From Candidatus Shapirobacteria bacterium (GTDB lineage: Bacteria > Patescibacteriota > Microgenomatia > VGLL01), in the NCBI GenBank assembly GCA_016866735.1, contig VGLL01000003.1, positions 1-28,425 of the forward strand: a DNA stretch of 28,425 nucleotides, written 5' to 3'. The position numbers were made by a program, and so were the translations under genes. The notes beneath the pieces were generated by a model. The model saw nothing but the letters and a program-made list of their open reading frames with translations, was not told the origin of the DNA and searched no databases. Position 1 is the first letter of the stretch. Each line of letters begins with the position of its first letter. Below are positions 13,954 to 21,270 of this stretch, piece after piece.

Positions 13954-14961
13954 ATGACGATTCCCGAGACCACTTGGCGGTATGATCAAAAGACCGAGGC
14001 GGCGAGGGTAGTTCAGGCGGCCTGCCAGATTGCCAATCGGTTTTACCTTAAACAGGGCTTTTTCGTTCTTCCCCGTTTAGTGCCGCAAAACCCGCGCGCG
14101 GTTTATTTCCCCGATCTTAACTTCCGGCAGATTCCAGAGTTTTGGGAGAAACTTAAAATTCCCCATTTTAAGATCAAGCTTGATGAACCGAAACTTTTGG
14201 TGGAACAAGTAGCGGTTCTTTTGCCAAAGGATGATTTAGATTACACAGAGTTGCAAGAGAAATGGCAAGAAAAAGAGAGGGCGTTTTGGCAAATCCTGGC
14301 CGATTTTTTGCCGGAGGAATATTCACTGGTAAGATTTTTAGAGATCCGACCGACAAAATATGGCTCAATAGCCACCTCAGACCAACCGCCAAGCCGCCAT
14401 CAACCATCAATGAAAATTTACATTCGTCAGGATGCCGGACCAAGCCAGTTAGCCGAGGCAATTTTAATCGGATTATTAACCATCCGGCTGTGTAGCCAGG
14501 GATTTTACTGGCCAGAAGTCGAAGCAATCATCGACTTTCTTTTAGAGAAAACGGCCCTTAGAAAGCTTTTTTTGGATTTTCGGCCGACGCTTAAGGCCCT
14601 CCGACACAAAGAAAATGGGAGTTTAGCCCAGGAAAGCCAAAAATACCTACGAAAACTGGGTGTGCCAGTCGGGCAAATTTTTACTCTGGAAAAAGAGAGT
14701 ATTTTCCTTGATGGCGAGCTGCTAAAGGTTCGTCTTAGTCTTGAGGAAGAGAGGTTATTGCGGCTCTTAATTCTCAATCAGGACCAGCCGGTTTCGTTTG
14801 ACTTAATCGGGGATGAAGTTTGGGGAGAAAGATTAGAGAAATTTTCCCTCCAGGCGATTGCTAAGCTAGTTCAACGTCTGCGGGAAAAACTGGCCGAGGC
14901 TGGCCTTTCCGCCGAGTTAATCCAGACCTGTCGCGGCCAGGGTTATCTTCTTTTAAATTAG
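13954..14961 (+). CDS. Winged-helix (OmpR/PhoB-type) regulator with unknown N-terminal region
   Basis: The last about 95 residues form an OmpR-type winged helix: FLDGELLKVRLSLEEERLLRLL, PVSFDLIGDEVWG, then FSLQAIAKLVQRLREKL and a final CRGQGYLLLN wing. The first about 235 residues have no receiver domain or recognisable sensor; they are mixed alpha/beta, start TWRYDQKTEAARVVQAACQI and contain conserved-looking IYIRQDAGPSQLAEAILIGL. This layout (unknown N-terminal domain plus C-terminal winged helix) is common in CPR bacteria. It should bind DNA; what it senses is unknown. The 56-bp palindromic repeat starts in its last codons and may form its terminator. Confidence 0.75.
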   Translation: MTIPETTWRYDQKTEAARVVQAACQIANRFYLKQGFFVLPRLVPQNPRAVYFPDLNFRQIPEFWEKLKIPHFKIKLDEPKLLVEQVAVLLPKDDLDYTELQEKWQEKERAFWQILADFLPEEYSLVRFLEIRPTKYGSIATSDQPPSRHQPSMKIYIRQDAGPSQLAEAILIGLLTIRLCSQGFYWPEVEAIIDFLLEKTALRKLFLDFRPTLKALRHKENGSLAQESQKYLRKLGVPVGQIFTLEKESIFLDGELLKVRLSLEEERLLRLLILNQDQPVSFDLIGDEVWGERLEKFSLQAIAKLVQRLREKLAEAGLSAELIQTCRGQGYLLLN

Positions 14962-15005
14962 GGACTTCATTAAAAACCATATACTGATCAGTATATAAGT
15001 TTTAA
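14950..15005. repeat. 56-bp repeat with 18-bp palindrome, copy 2
   Basis: Identical to 13167-13222; the palindrome is at 14979-14996. Here it covers the stop codon of an intact winged-helix gene, which is likely its original place. Confidence 0.85.
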
Positions 15006-15102
15006 CGACGCCCTATTGTCTTTGTGTATTAATTCATAGAGACAAAAGGACAAGCCAGGCAATCAAGTTTTAGCTCAGCTACGGCTAGCCACAAATTCGC
15101 TA

Positions 15103-15130
15103 TTTACAACCCCCCGAAACTTTGTTATCT
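15103..15130 (+). promoter_or_regulatory. Promoter of the thiol-redox pair
   Basis: TTTACA, a 16-nt spacer and TTATCT end 9 nt before the ATG at 15140, again arranged for a leaderless transcript. Confidence 0.55.
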
Positions 15131-15139
15131 TAATTAATC

Positions 15140-16087
15140 ATGAAGGGGCCCACCAAGTTGATCGTTCTTATTCTGGCAGTTCTCGCGGCGGTTATCGCCC
15201 TGCGCTGGTCGGGCCAGAAAGGTCTTTCTGCCGACGAAGCAAGTAAAAAGGCGATCGAGCATATCAACAAGAACTTTGTCTCCGGTCAAAATCAAGCCTC
15301 CCTCGTTTCCGTTTCGGACGAAGGCCGGGTTTACAAACTCCGCCTCAAGATTAACGCCCAGGAATACGATTCCTATATCACTAAGGACGGCAAATATCTT
15401 TTCCCCGAAGGGATCAACCTGGCAGCTGGCAGCGTTTCACCCACCCCGCAGCCGTCTAAGCCGGTGCCCAAGTCAGACAAACCCGATGTTAAGCTTTTCG
15501 TCATGTCCTATTGTCCTTTCGGTCTTCAGGCCGAGAAAATGTTTCTCCCGGTTTACAATCTCCTAAAAGATAAGGCGCAGATGGGCATCTATTATGTTAA
15601 TTACATCATGCACGAGAAGAAAGAACTGGACGAGAATCTAAGGCAATATTGTCTGGAAGGGGAACAGAAAGACAAGTACTATACTTATCTTGCCTGTTTT
15701 GTTAAAGACGGCAATTCGGCCAGCTGTCTTACCCAAGCTAAAGTTGACCAGAAAGCGCTTGCTGCCTGCGTTGCCGCCACAGACAAAAAATTTAACATCA
15801 CCAAACAGTATAATGACAAAAGCACTTGGCTCTCGGGGCAGTTTCCCAAGTTCGACATTCACACCGCCCTAAACGAAAAATACGGAGTGCGCGGCTCGCC
15901 ATCAATAGTTATTAATGAGCAAATGGTGGATGTCAGCCCGCGGACGCCGGAGAAGTTTAAGGAAGTAATTTGCCAGGCGTTTAGCAACCCACCCGCTGAA
16001 TGCAGCCAGAAAATTTCTGAGGAAGCTCCCGCGGCTGGTTTTGGTACCCAAACCAGTAACTCTACCACTAACAGCCAGTGTCAGTAA
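15140..16087 (+). CDS. Membrane-anchored thioredoxin-fold protein (GILT/DsbA-like, single-Cys CPFG)
   Basis: An N-terminal membrane helix (residues 6-22) is followed by a small alpha/beta domain (residues 29-95, LSADEASKKAIEHINKNFV onward), a Pro-rich linker and a thioredoxin-fold domain from about residue 115. The active-site motif is SYCPFGLQAE (C125), with only one cysteine where C-x-x-C is usual. The cis-proline loop reads VRGSPSIVIN. Several further cysteines lie in the helical insertion (QYCLEGEQ, YLACF, SASCL, LAACV) and in the C-terminal part. It probably handles disulfides outside the membrane. Its stop overlaps the next gene, which encodes a small CPVC membrane protein, by one base, so the two are a likely functional pair. 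Confidence 0.75.
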   Translation: MKGPTKLIVLILAVLAAVIALRWSGQKGLSADEASKKAIEHINKNFVSGQNQASLVSVSDEGRVYKLRLKINAQEYDSYITKDGKYLFPEGINLAAGSVSPTPQPSKPVPKSDKPDVKLFVMSYCPFGLQAEKMFLPVYNLLKDKAQMGIYYVNYIMHEKKELDENLRQYCLEGEQKDKYYTYLACFVKDGNSASCLTQAKVDQKALAACVAATDKKFNITKQYNDKSTWLSGQFPKFDIHTALNEKYGVRGSPSIVINEQMVDVSPRTPEKFKEVICQAFSNPPAECSQKISEEAPAAGFGTQTSNSTTNSQCQ

Positions 16088-16599
16088 TGAATTGGATTGC
16101 CTTTTTCGGAACGATTCTTTCCGCCAGCTTTCTTTTTAGTCACGAAGCCCTAGCCCAGCCGTGCCCGGTTTGTATGGTTGCGGTTACCGCCGGCGTTGGC
16201 CTTTCGCGCTGGCTCGGCATTGATGATACCATTACCGGTCTTTGGATCGGGGGGCTGACCCTTTCCCTTATTCTTTGGACGATCAGCTTTTTGGAGGCGA
16301 GGAAAATAAAGTTTACGGGTCGAAAAATTATTGTTAGCCTCTCTTATTATCTTTTTATCATCGTCCCTCTGTATCTAACCGGCATCATGGGCCACCCGTT
16401 TAACCGCTTTTGGGGCGTTGATAAATTATTGCTGGGAATGATCTTCGGCAGCGTCTTTTTCTTCCTCGGCTTTCTCTCTTATGGCTTTCTGAAAAAGAAA
16501 AACAACAATAAGCCCTATTTTCCCTACCAGAAAATAGTAATGCCCATAACTCTTCTTCTTATTCTAAGTTTTCTCTTCTACTTTTTGACCAAGGGTTAA
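16087..16599 (+). CDS. CPVC membrane protein, probable redox partner
   Basis: The first helix (about residues 1-23) ends in ALAQPCPVCMVAVTAG, a C-x-x-C pair just outside the membrane. Four more hydrophobic helices follow, and the segment GHPFNRFWGVDKLL lies between two of them. Topology and the C-x-x-C site suggest a role like DsbB or the membrane part of a thiol oxidase or reductant carrier, but it lacks a clear DsbB or VKOR quinone motif, so this is inference. I chose ATG 16087 over GTG 16078 because it overlaps the upstream stop by one base, as expected for coupled translation. The 3' end overlaps the convergent atpC by 36 nt. Confidence 0.65.
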   Translation: MNWIAFFGTILSASFLFSHEALAQPCPVCMVAVTAGVGLSRWLGIDDTITGLWIGGLTLSLILWTISFLEARKIKFTGRKIIVSLSYYLFIIVPLYLTGIMGHPFNRFWGVDKLLLGMIFGSVFFFLGFLSYGFLKKKNNNKPYFPYQKIVMPITLLLILSFLFYFLTKG

Positions 16600-16854
16600 G
16601 GCAGAATTTTCGCTTTGTACAAAAACAGAAACCTTATTATTACAAACTTTGAGAACACCCATCTTTAAGGGAAAGATTTTTCTAATTGGCCCAGTATAAA
16701 TAACCAGCGCCTCTTTAATTAAGGAAATAAAATTAGCGTGTTCGGGCAAGACATCAAAAGCACCTTTGTCATTACGAGAAGAAAGGGCATTGGCCTGGCC
16801 GCTAAAAAAAATTTTCTCCGAACTTCTGACCAAAATTGAGAGTGATTTGTCCAT
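16564..16854 (-). CDS. atpC: F-type ATPase epsilon subunit, N-terminal domain only
   Basis: The 96-residue protein matches the beta-sandwich domain of epsilon: LSILVRSSEKIFFSGQANAL, then GAFDVLPEHANFISLI and MGVLKVCNNKVSVFV. It stops there, so the C-terminal helical hairpin that inhibits hydrolysis in many bacteria is absent. Epsilon binds gamma and the c-ring loops in the central stalk. The start ATG at 16854 lies 16 nt after the beta-subunit stop; a longer frame reading back through the beta gene is not conserved. It is the last gene of the operon and its end overlaps a plus-strand gene by 36 nt. Confidence 0.88.
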   Translation of the reverse strand: MDKSLSILVRSSEKIFFSGQANALSSRNDKGAFDVLPEHANFISLIKEALVIYTGPIRKIFPLKMGVLKVCNNKVSVFVQSENSALTLGQKVEEKT

Positions 16855-16870
16855 GTTTGTCCAAGTTTGT

Positions 16871-18253
16871 CTAGAGTTCTTTAGCTGACCCGATAAAGAG
16901 AAATTTTTGCTCAGGGGTCTCGTCGTATTTTCCCGTAATGATATCGTGGGCGTCCTGGACAGTGACTTTTCTTTGGATGTATTGACCCTTCCGGCCAGTT
17001 TGGGGCGCGGCGACAAAAAAGTTTTGCGTCATGAAATTTTGCAGTTTTTTGGCGCGGCGATAGGTAGTTTGGTCGGCGGGCGAAAGCTCGGAGAGGCCGA
17101 CTAAGGAAACAATCCGGTCAAGCTCGGCCGCCTTCTTCAAAAGATTAAGCGCGGCCAGAGTCGTTTCGTAATGGAGATCGCCGATGATTTTCGGGGTCAG
17201 GCTGACCGAGAAACCAGAGGCCAAAAGATCCACCGCCGGCAAAATGCCCTGTTGGTAGGTTTTGCGGGAAAGAACGACCATCGAGTCAAGATAGGGGAAG
17301 ATGGCTTGCACGCCGGCATCCAAAAAGTCATCGCTAGGCATATAAATGGCCTCGATGGAGGTAATAGCGGCTTTCTCGGTCGAGACTAGGCGTTCGTGGA
17401 AGGCGGACATTTCCGAGGAAAGGGTGGGCTGGTAGCCGTCTTCGGACGGCAGGGCGTTTGTCAAAACCGAAAGTTCCATCCCGGCCTGGGCAAAACGGAA
17501 AACGTTATCAATGAAGAAAAGCACGTCTTTATTGGCAAAGTCGCGGAAATACTCGGCCAAAGTGGCGGCGGCAAAGCCGGTTAAAAAGCGGACGGCCGGG
17601 TTTTCGCCCATCTGGCCAAAAATTGCCGCCACCCCGGGCAGCACGCGGCTTTGCCTAAGGGCTTCGTAGAGCTCCTGGCCCTCCCGCGTCCTTTCGCCCA
17701 CGCCCGCAAAAATAGAAACGTTTTTCTTTTGCGAAAGAGTGACGATGTTATGAATGATTTCCGTCAAAAGAATCGTTTTGCCCACGCCCGCGCCGCCAAA
17801 AATGCCGGTTTTCCCGCCCTTTAAAATCGGGGAAAACAAATCAATGACTTTGATACCCACCTCCAAGATTTCCCTTTTAGTGGAGATCAAGCCAAAAGAA
17901 GGCGGCTCCTGCATTACGGGGTGAGAAAGCCTGGTTTTGATCTTCTTTGCCTTCTCGCAGGGCTGGCCGAACAGGTCCATCACCCGGCCCAAGACTTCCT
18001 GGCCGACCGGAACGGAAAGGGATTCGCCGCTTGTTTCTGCCTTCAATCCCCGGTAAAGTTCGTCCGTTTCTCCCAGAGCCAAGCAGGAAAAAAGGGAGTT
18101 GCCCTCGCTTTGGTAGACTAAAAGTTTGGTCACGGGCTTTTTCTCGGTAATCAAGAGCTCATAGAGAGAAGGAGAGTCGCTATTAAACTCCACCTCTACT
18201 ATTTGGCCCCTGATTTCCCGAATCGTGCCGGTAATTTTTTTCTTTAACGACAT
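16871..18253 (-). CDS. atpD: F-type ATPase beta subunit
   Basis: This is a full-length catalytic subunit (460 aa). The P-loop is GGAGVGKT (residues 153-160), the catalytic glutamate lies in GERTREG (E187), and the Walker B region is VLFFIDNVFRFAQAGME, so ATP hydrolysis should be intact. The loop that normally reads DELSEED, which contacts gamma and epsilon, reads SELSPAD (388-394), losing two acidic residues. The adjacent LDSMVVLSR and the C-terminal domain are otherwise typical. It forms the alpha3-beta3 head in the cytoplasm. It overlaps atpG by 10 nt, indicating coupled translation. Confidence 0.96.
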   Translation of the reverse strand: MSLKKKITGTIREIRGQIVEVEFNSDSPSLYELLITEKKPVTKLLVYQSEGNSLFSCLALGETDELYRGLKAETSGESLSVPVGQEVLGRVMDLFGQPCEKAKKIKTRLSHPVMQEPPSFGLISTKREILEVGIKVIDLFSPILKGGKTGIFGGAGVGKTILLTEIIHNIVTLSQKKNVSIFAGVGERTREGQELYEALRQSRVLPGVAAIFGQMGENPAVRFLTGFAAATLAEYFRDFANKDVLFFIDNVFRFAQAGMELSVLTNALPSEDGYQPTLSSEMSAFHERLVSTEKAAITSIEAIYMPSDDFLDAGVQAIFPYLDSMVVLSRKTYQQGILPAVDLLASGFSVSLTPKIIGDLHYETTLAALNLLKKAAELDRIVSLVGLSELSPADQTTYRRAKKLQNFMTQNFFVAAPQTGRKGQYIQRKVTVQDAHDIITGKYDETPEQKFLFIGSAKEL

Positions 18254-19071
18254 AACGGTAAATAAGCAAGCATTTCTAATTGTTTGCGGTTATTCTGCCG
18301 GTGTCTCTCTTTTTCTTTTTGTAAAAAAGCCAGGCGCAAGCTTTTTTTCAGATTGTCCTCGGTTTGGCTTAAGACGGCGATTCTGGCCGAGAGCCTGGCC
18401 AGCTGGGCCTCGTAAAGAGTTTGTGCCAAAAAGGAGGCGAAGGCCTCGTTTTCGAAATAGGAAAGGACGGCAAAGAGGTTCGGTTCAAAGATGGTTTTCA
18501 GGGGCGAGGCAGGGGAAACGGTTTCTTCTCCGCCGGTAATATTGGTGCGGGCAATATTTTGCGTAACCAGATTCTTAAAAACGCCGTGGTAAACCACCAC
18601 CTCCTCAAACTGCAAGAGAAAACTTTTGATTTTCTCTGTTTGGGAGGTATCCGTAAAAGTGTCTGGCAGGTCGAAGAAAGTAAAAGGTGTTTTGGGATAG
18701 GCCTCCTCGAAGAGATGACGGCCAAGCTGACCGATGATGACGATTTCGCTTTTGTCACTGCCAAGATTGCCCGTCAATTCGTGGAAAATCCGGCCGATCA
18801 AATCGCCGTAGAGGCCGGTATTCGCGGAGACAAAAACCAGGGCCTTTTTGCCATTTTTGAGCTTGAGTTGGAAGAGGCGGTATTTGACCAGCGCTCGCTT
18901 GTAGGAGAATTTCACCTCGGTAAAAATTTCGTTTAGGCCGGCCAAAAAATCGCGGTTTTCCAAAACGCGGTTTCTGATTTTTTGCATGCGCACCGCCGCA
19001 ATTTCCTCGTAGGCCGTCACCAGGGCCTCGAGGGTCTTAAGCCAATCAATTTCGCCTGCTATTTTAGCCAT
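18244..19071 (-). CDS. atpG: F-type ATPase gamma subunit
   Basis: Gamma is the rotating shaft inside the alpha-beta head. The protein (275 aa) shows the N-terminal helix IDWLKTLEALVTAYEEIAAV-RMQKIRNRV, the central Rossmann-like domain with ALVFVSANTGLYGDL, and the C-terminal helix LYEAQLARLSARIAVLSQTE that pairs with the N-terminal one to form the coiled shaft. Length is normal. It overlaps atpA by 8 nt and atpD by 10 nt. The sequence is diverged from textbook gamma but no structural element is missing. Confidence 0.92.
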   Translation of the reverse strand: MAKIAGEIDWLKTLEALVTAYEEIAAVRMQKIRNRVLENRDFLAGLNEIFTEVKFSYKRALVKYRLFQLKLKNGKKALVFVSANTGLYGDLIGRIFHELTGNLGSDKSEIVIIGQLGRHLFEEAYPKTPFTFFDLPDTFTDTSQTEKIKSFLLQFEEVVVYHGVFKNLVTQNIARTNITGGEETVSPASPLKTIFEPNLFAVLSYFENEAFASFLAQTLYEAQLARLSARIAVLSQTEDNLKKSLRLAFLQKEKERHRQNNRKQLEMLAYLPLCR

Positions 19072-20506
19072 GGTTTATTTTTTCCAAGAGCTTCGCAAGA
19101 GTTTCTTCTTTTTCCATTAAATGATTGACTTTTTGGCGGAAATCCTCATCCTCGCGGTAAAGCTTAACTAATTTCGCTAATTCTTCCTCCACTTCCGCGA
19201 TTGTCTTCTCCGGCCAGGGATTCTTCCATAAAAGCGCCAAAAGATAAAAGGAAAGGTTGGCGGGAACGAAACTTTCTTCGTCCTGCTGAAAGAGGAGCTT
19301 GACCCTTTCGCCTTGAGCAAGAATGCTTCTGACCTCCTCGGTCAGTTCGGCGCCAAAATGAACCAATGATTGCATTTTTTCGTGGAGGGAAAGAAAGGCC
19401 AAAAGTTCGCGGCTGATCTCCCTTTTAAGCGGCGTTTGCGTTTGCCGGCCGACTCTCGTGACGGAAAGAAAGGGGTTGATGGCCGGCCTTTGGCCGGTGA
19501 CAAAAAGATCGCGGTCGAAGAAAAGATGGCCGTCAGTCATGGACATTAAGTTTGTTTGGATGTAGCCGGTCAGGTCGCCGCTTGTCGTCTCCGCCAAAGG
19601 CAGAAGGGTGATCGAGGCTTCGCCCTTTGGCGTTTTAAAATTCCCGCCTCTTTCCATGATTCTGGCGTGGGTAAAAAAGATGTCAGCCGGGTAGGAGTCG
19701 CGGCCGGGGAAACGCTTGGCCAAAAGCGCAATCTCGCGGTAGAACTTGGCATGAGTAGTTAAATCATCGAAAATGACCAAGGTGTCTTGGCCCTGGTCGC
19801 GGAAATACTCGGCGATGGTAATGGCGGAGAAGGGGGCAAGATAAACCAAGCCGCTGCCCGCTTCGGCCGGGGCGGCGATGATGACTGTTTGGTTGTGAAC
19901 AGAGGCCTTTTGGAAAATCTCTGCCAGCCTCTTAGCTTCGGCCGCCCTTTTGGCAATTAAAGTATAAATACAGACAGTGTTTTTCCCTTTCAGTCCTAAG
20001 ACTACTTGTTCGGCAAAGCTCGTTTTGCCGGTTTTGCGGTCACCGATAGCTAGTTCCCTTTGGCCCTGGCCCAAGGGCAACAAAAGATCAACCACGGCGA
20101 GGCCGGTTTCGAGCGGCCTTTTAATCTTGACTCTTTTTTCGATGCCCCAGGGGGCCTGGTCTGTGGGGTAGCTTGCGCTTGGCATTTTGAAAGAAGAGGA
20201 GCCGTTTATCGGTTGGCAAAGGGGATTGATGACCTGCCCTAAGAGGGCTTCGCCCACCGGCAGAGTCAGTTTCTCGCCGGTTCTGGTGGCGGCCGTGCCG
20301 ACCCGCACCGGTTTAGGGCTAAAAAGGAGTACCTCGACCAGTTCTTTTTTAAGGACGAGCGCCTGACCAAGCTCGCCGGTCTCAAAAACGACCAGCTCCT
20401 TCGGTTTGATGCCCGGCAAGCCGTCCACGATGGCCAGAGAGCGGGTGGCCGACTGGGTATAGCCGATTTCGCCGCTTTTTTCAAGATAGCTTTGATAGTT
20501 TTTCAT
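19064..20506 (-). CDS. atpA: F-type ATPase alpha subunit, shortened N-terminus
   Basis: The P-loop GDRKTGKT (155-162), YLAPFSAITIAEYFRDQG and FPGRDSYPADIFFTHARIME match alpha subunits, and the arginine finger is kept in SVTRVG (R351). At 480 residues it is about 25-30 shorter than usual. Its first residues (MKNYQSYLEKSGEIG) align about a dozen residues into normal alpha subunits, so much of the N-terminal helix that binds the delta subunit is missing. The delta gene just upstream lacks the matching domain, and the two genes overlap by 26 nt. Catalysis should be intact. The stator connection must differ. Confidence 0.95.
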   Translation of the reverse strand: MKNYQSYLEKSGEIGYTQSATRSLAIVDGLPGIKPKELVVFETGELGQALVLKKELVEVLLFSPKPVRVGTAATRTGEKLTLPVGEALLGQVINPLCQPINGSSSFKMPSASYPTDQAPWGIEKRVKIKRPLETGLAVVDLLLPLGQGQRELAIGDRKTGKTSFAEQVVLGLKGKNTVCIYTLIAKRAAEAKRLAEIFQKASVHNQTVIIAAPAEAGSGLVYLAPFSAITIAEYFRDQGQDTLVIFDDLTTHAKFYREIALLAKRFPGRDSYPADIFFTHARIMERGGNFKTPKGEASITLLPLAETTSGDLTGYIQTNLMSMTDGHLFFDRDLFVTGQRPAINPFLSVTRVGRQTQTPLKREISRELLAFLSLHEKMQSLVHFGAELTEEVRSILAQGERVKLLFQQDEESFVPANLSFYLLALLWKNPWPEKTIAEVEEELAKLVKLYREDEDFRQKVNHLMEKEETLAKLLEKINHG

Positions 20507-20708
20507 CGAGTTCCCTTTTTAGGCTAAAATTGCGGTAATGGCCGTTAAAAATAAGGATCAGGCCGCCTAAGATTTTTTTATCGGTTTTTATTTCCCAGGA
20601 AGCTTTGCGGCCGGTTTCTTTTTTGAGCCAAGCCGCTAGCCTTCTTTTTAGCGTCGCGGAGGGGGGAAAGGCGAGAGTGAGGCGAATTTTAGGCAGGGAA
20701 GTAGGCAT
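20481..20708 (-). CDS. atpH: F-type ATPase delta (OSCP) subunit, C-terminal domain only
   Basis: This 75-residue protein matches only the end of delta/OSCP: RLTLAFPPSATLKRRLAAWL, then GRKASWEIKTDKKILGGLIL-IFNGHYRNFSLKRELDEKL. The order V/L-T-x-A-x-P, K-I-L-G-G-L, then S-L-K-x-x-L is the family signature. The N-terminal six-helix domain (about 100 residues) that grips the top of alpha is absent; no frame upstream encodes it, because the b-subunit gene ends 3 nt away. In normal enzymes this C-terminal piece binds the b stalk. It may be a minimal clamp for b. Confidence 0.8.
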   Translation of the reverse strand: MPTSLPKIRLTLAFPPSATLKRRLAAWLKKETGRKASWEIKTDKKILGGLILIFNGHYRNFSLKRELDEKLSKLS

Positions 20709-20711
20709 TTT

Positions 20712-21269
20712 TTAGGAAAAAACTCCTTGTCTTTTGGCCCGGCCAAGGGCGGCAAGAATAAGCTCTTCGTGTTCGGCCATATTGATAAATTTGCCCAGCA
20801 CTTCCTCGATGACTTTCTCGGTTAAAAGCGGCAGCTCTTTTTCTAGTTCTTCCAGCCGCCTTTTTTTCTCGGCGGCGACTTCCAAAAGCATCTTCTGGTA
20901 GCCGTCTTTGAGATTATCCTGCAAGGTTCCTTTTAAACCGTCAAGTTCCTTGCCGGTGGCTTGCAAGAGCCCTCTTTCTTGCTGGTTAAATAAGGCAAGA
21001 GTAGCTTGATTCATCTTAGCGAGTTCTTCAGCAAATAGGGCGAGCTCTTTTTGGACATAGGCGGTCGCTTTTTCCTCGAGCTTTTGCCTGACTTGGTCAG
21101 TTAATTCTGCCTGTTCCAAAGTAAGCTTTTCTTTTTCTTTCAGTTTTTTCTCCAAAGAGAAGACTTGCTCTAAAAGAACGATGAGGGCGGTGGCGAAGAT
21201 TAAGCAGGCGGGGAGTAAAACTGCCGCCAGTAAAAGAATGGTCTTGGTCGTCAAAAAAATCGTTACCAT
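20712..21269 (-). CDS. atpF: F-type ATPase b-like stator subunit
   Basis: A single N-terminal membrane helix (about residues 8-36, LLLAAVLLPACLIFATALIV) is followed by about 130 residues of charged coiled coil (SLEKKLKEKEKLTLEQAELT onward) and a short C-terminal helical segment LTEKVIEEVLGKFINMA. This is the layout of the b subunit, which holds the catalytic head still. Length (185 aa) is slightly above the usual 160-170. Its helix would normally pack against subunit a, which is not encoded here. It starts immediately after the c-like gene (ATG one base past the stop), in the normal c-b-delta-alpha order. Confidence 0.85.
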   Translation of the reverse strand: MVTIFLTTKTILLLAAVLLPACLIFATALIVLLEQVFSLEKKLKEKEKLTLEQAELTDQVRQKLEEKATAYVQKELALFAEELAKMNQATLALFNQQERGLLQATGKELDGLKGTLQDNLKDGYQKMLLEVAAEKKRRLEELEKELPLLTEKVIEEVLGKFINMAEHEELILAALGRAKRQGVFS

Positions 21270-21270
21270 C

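Noticed and set aside
15060..15095. tRNA gene, because TTAGCTCAGC resembles a D-loop
   Set aside because: No acceptor stem, anticodon arm or T-loop can be formed around it.
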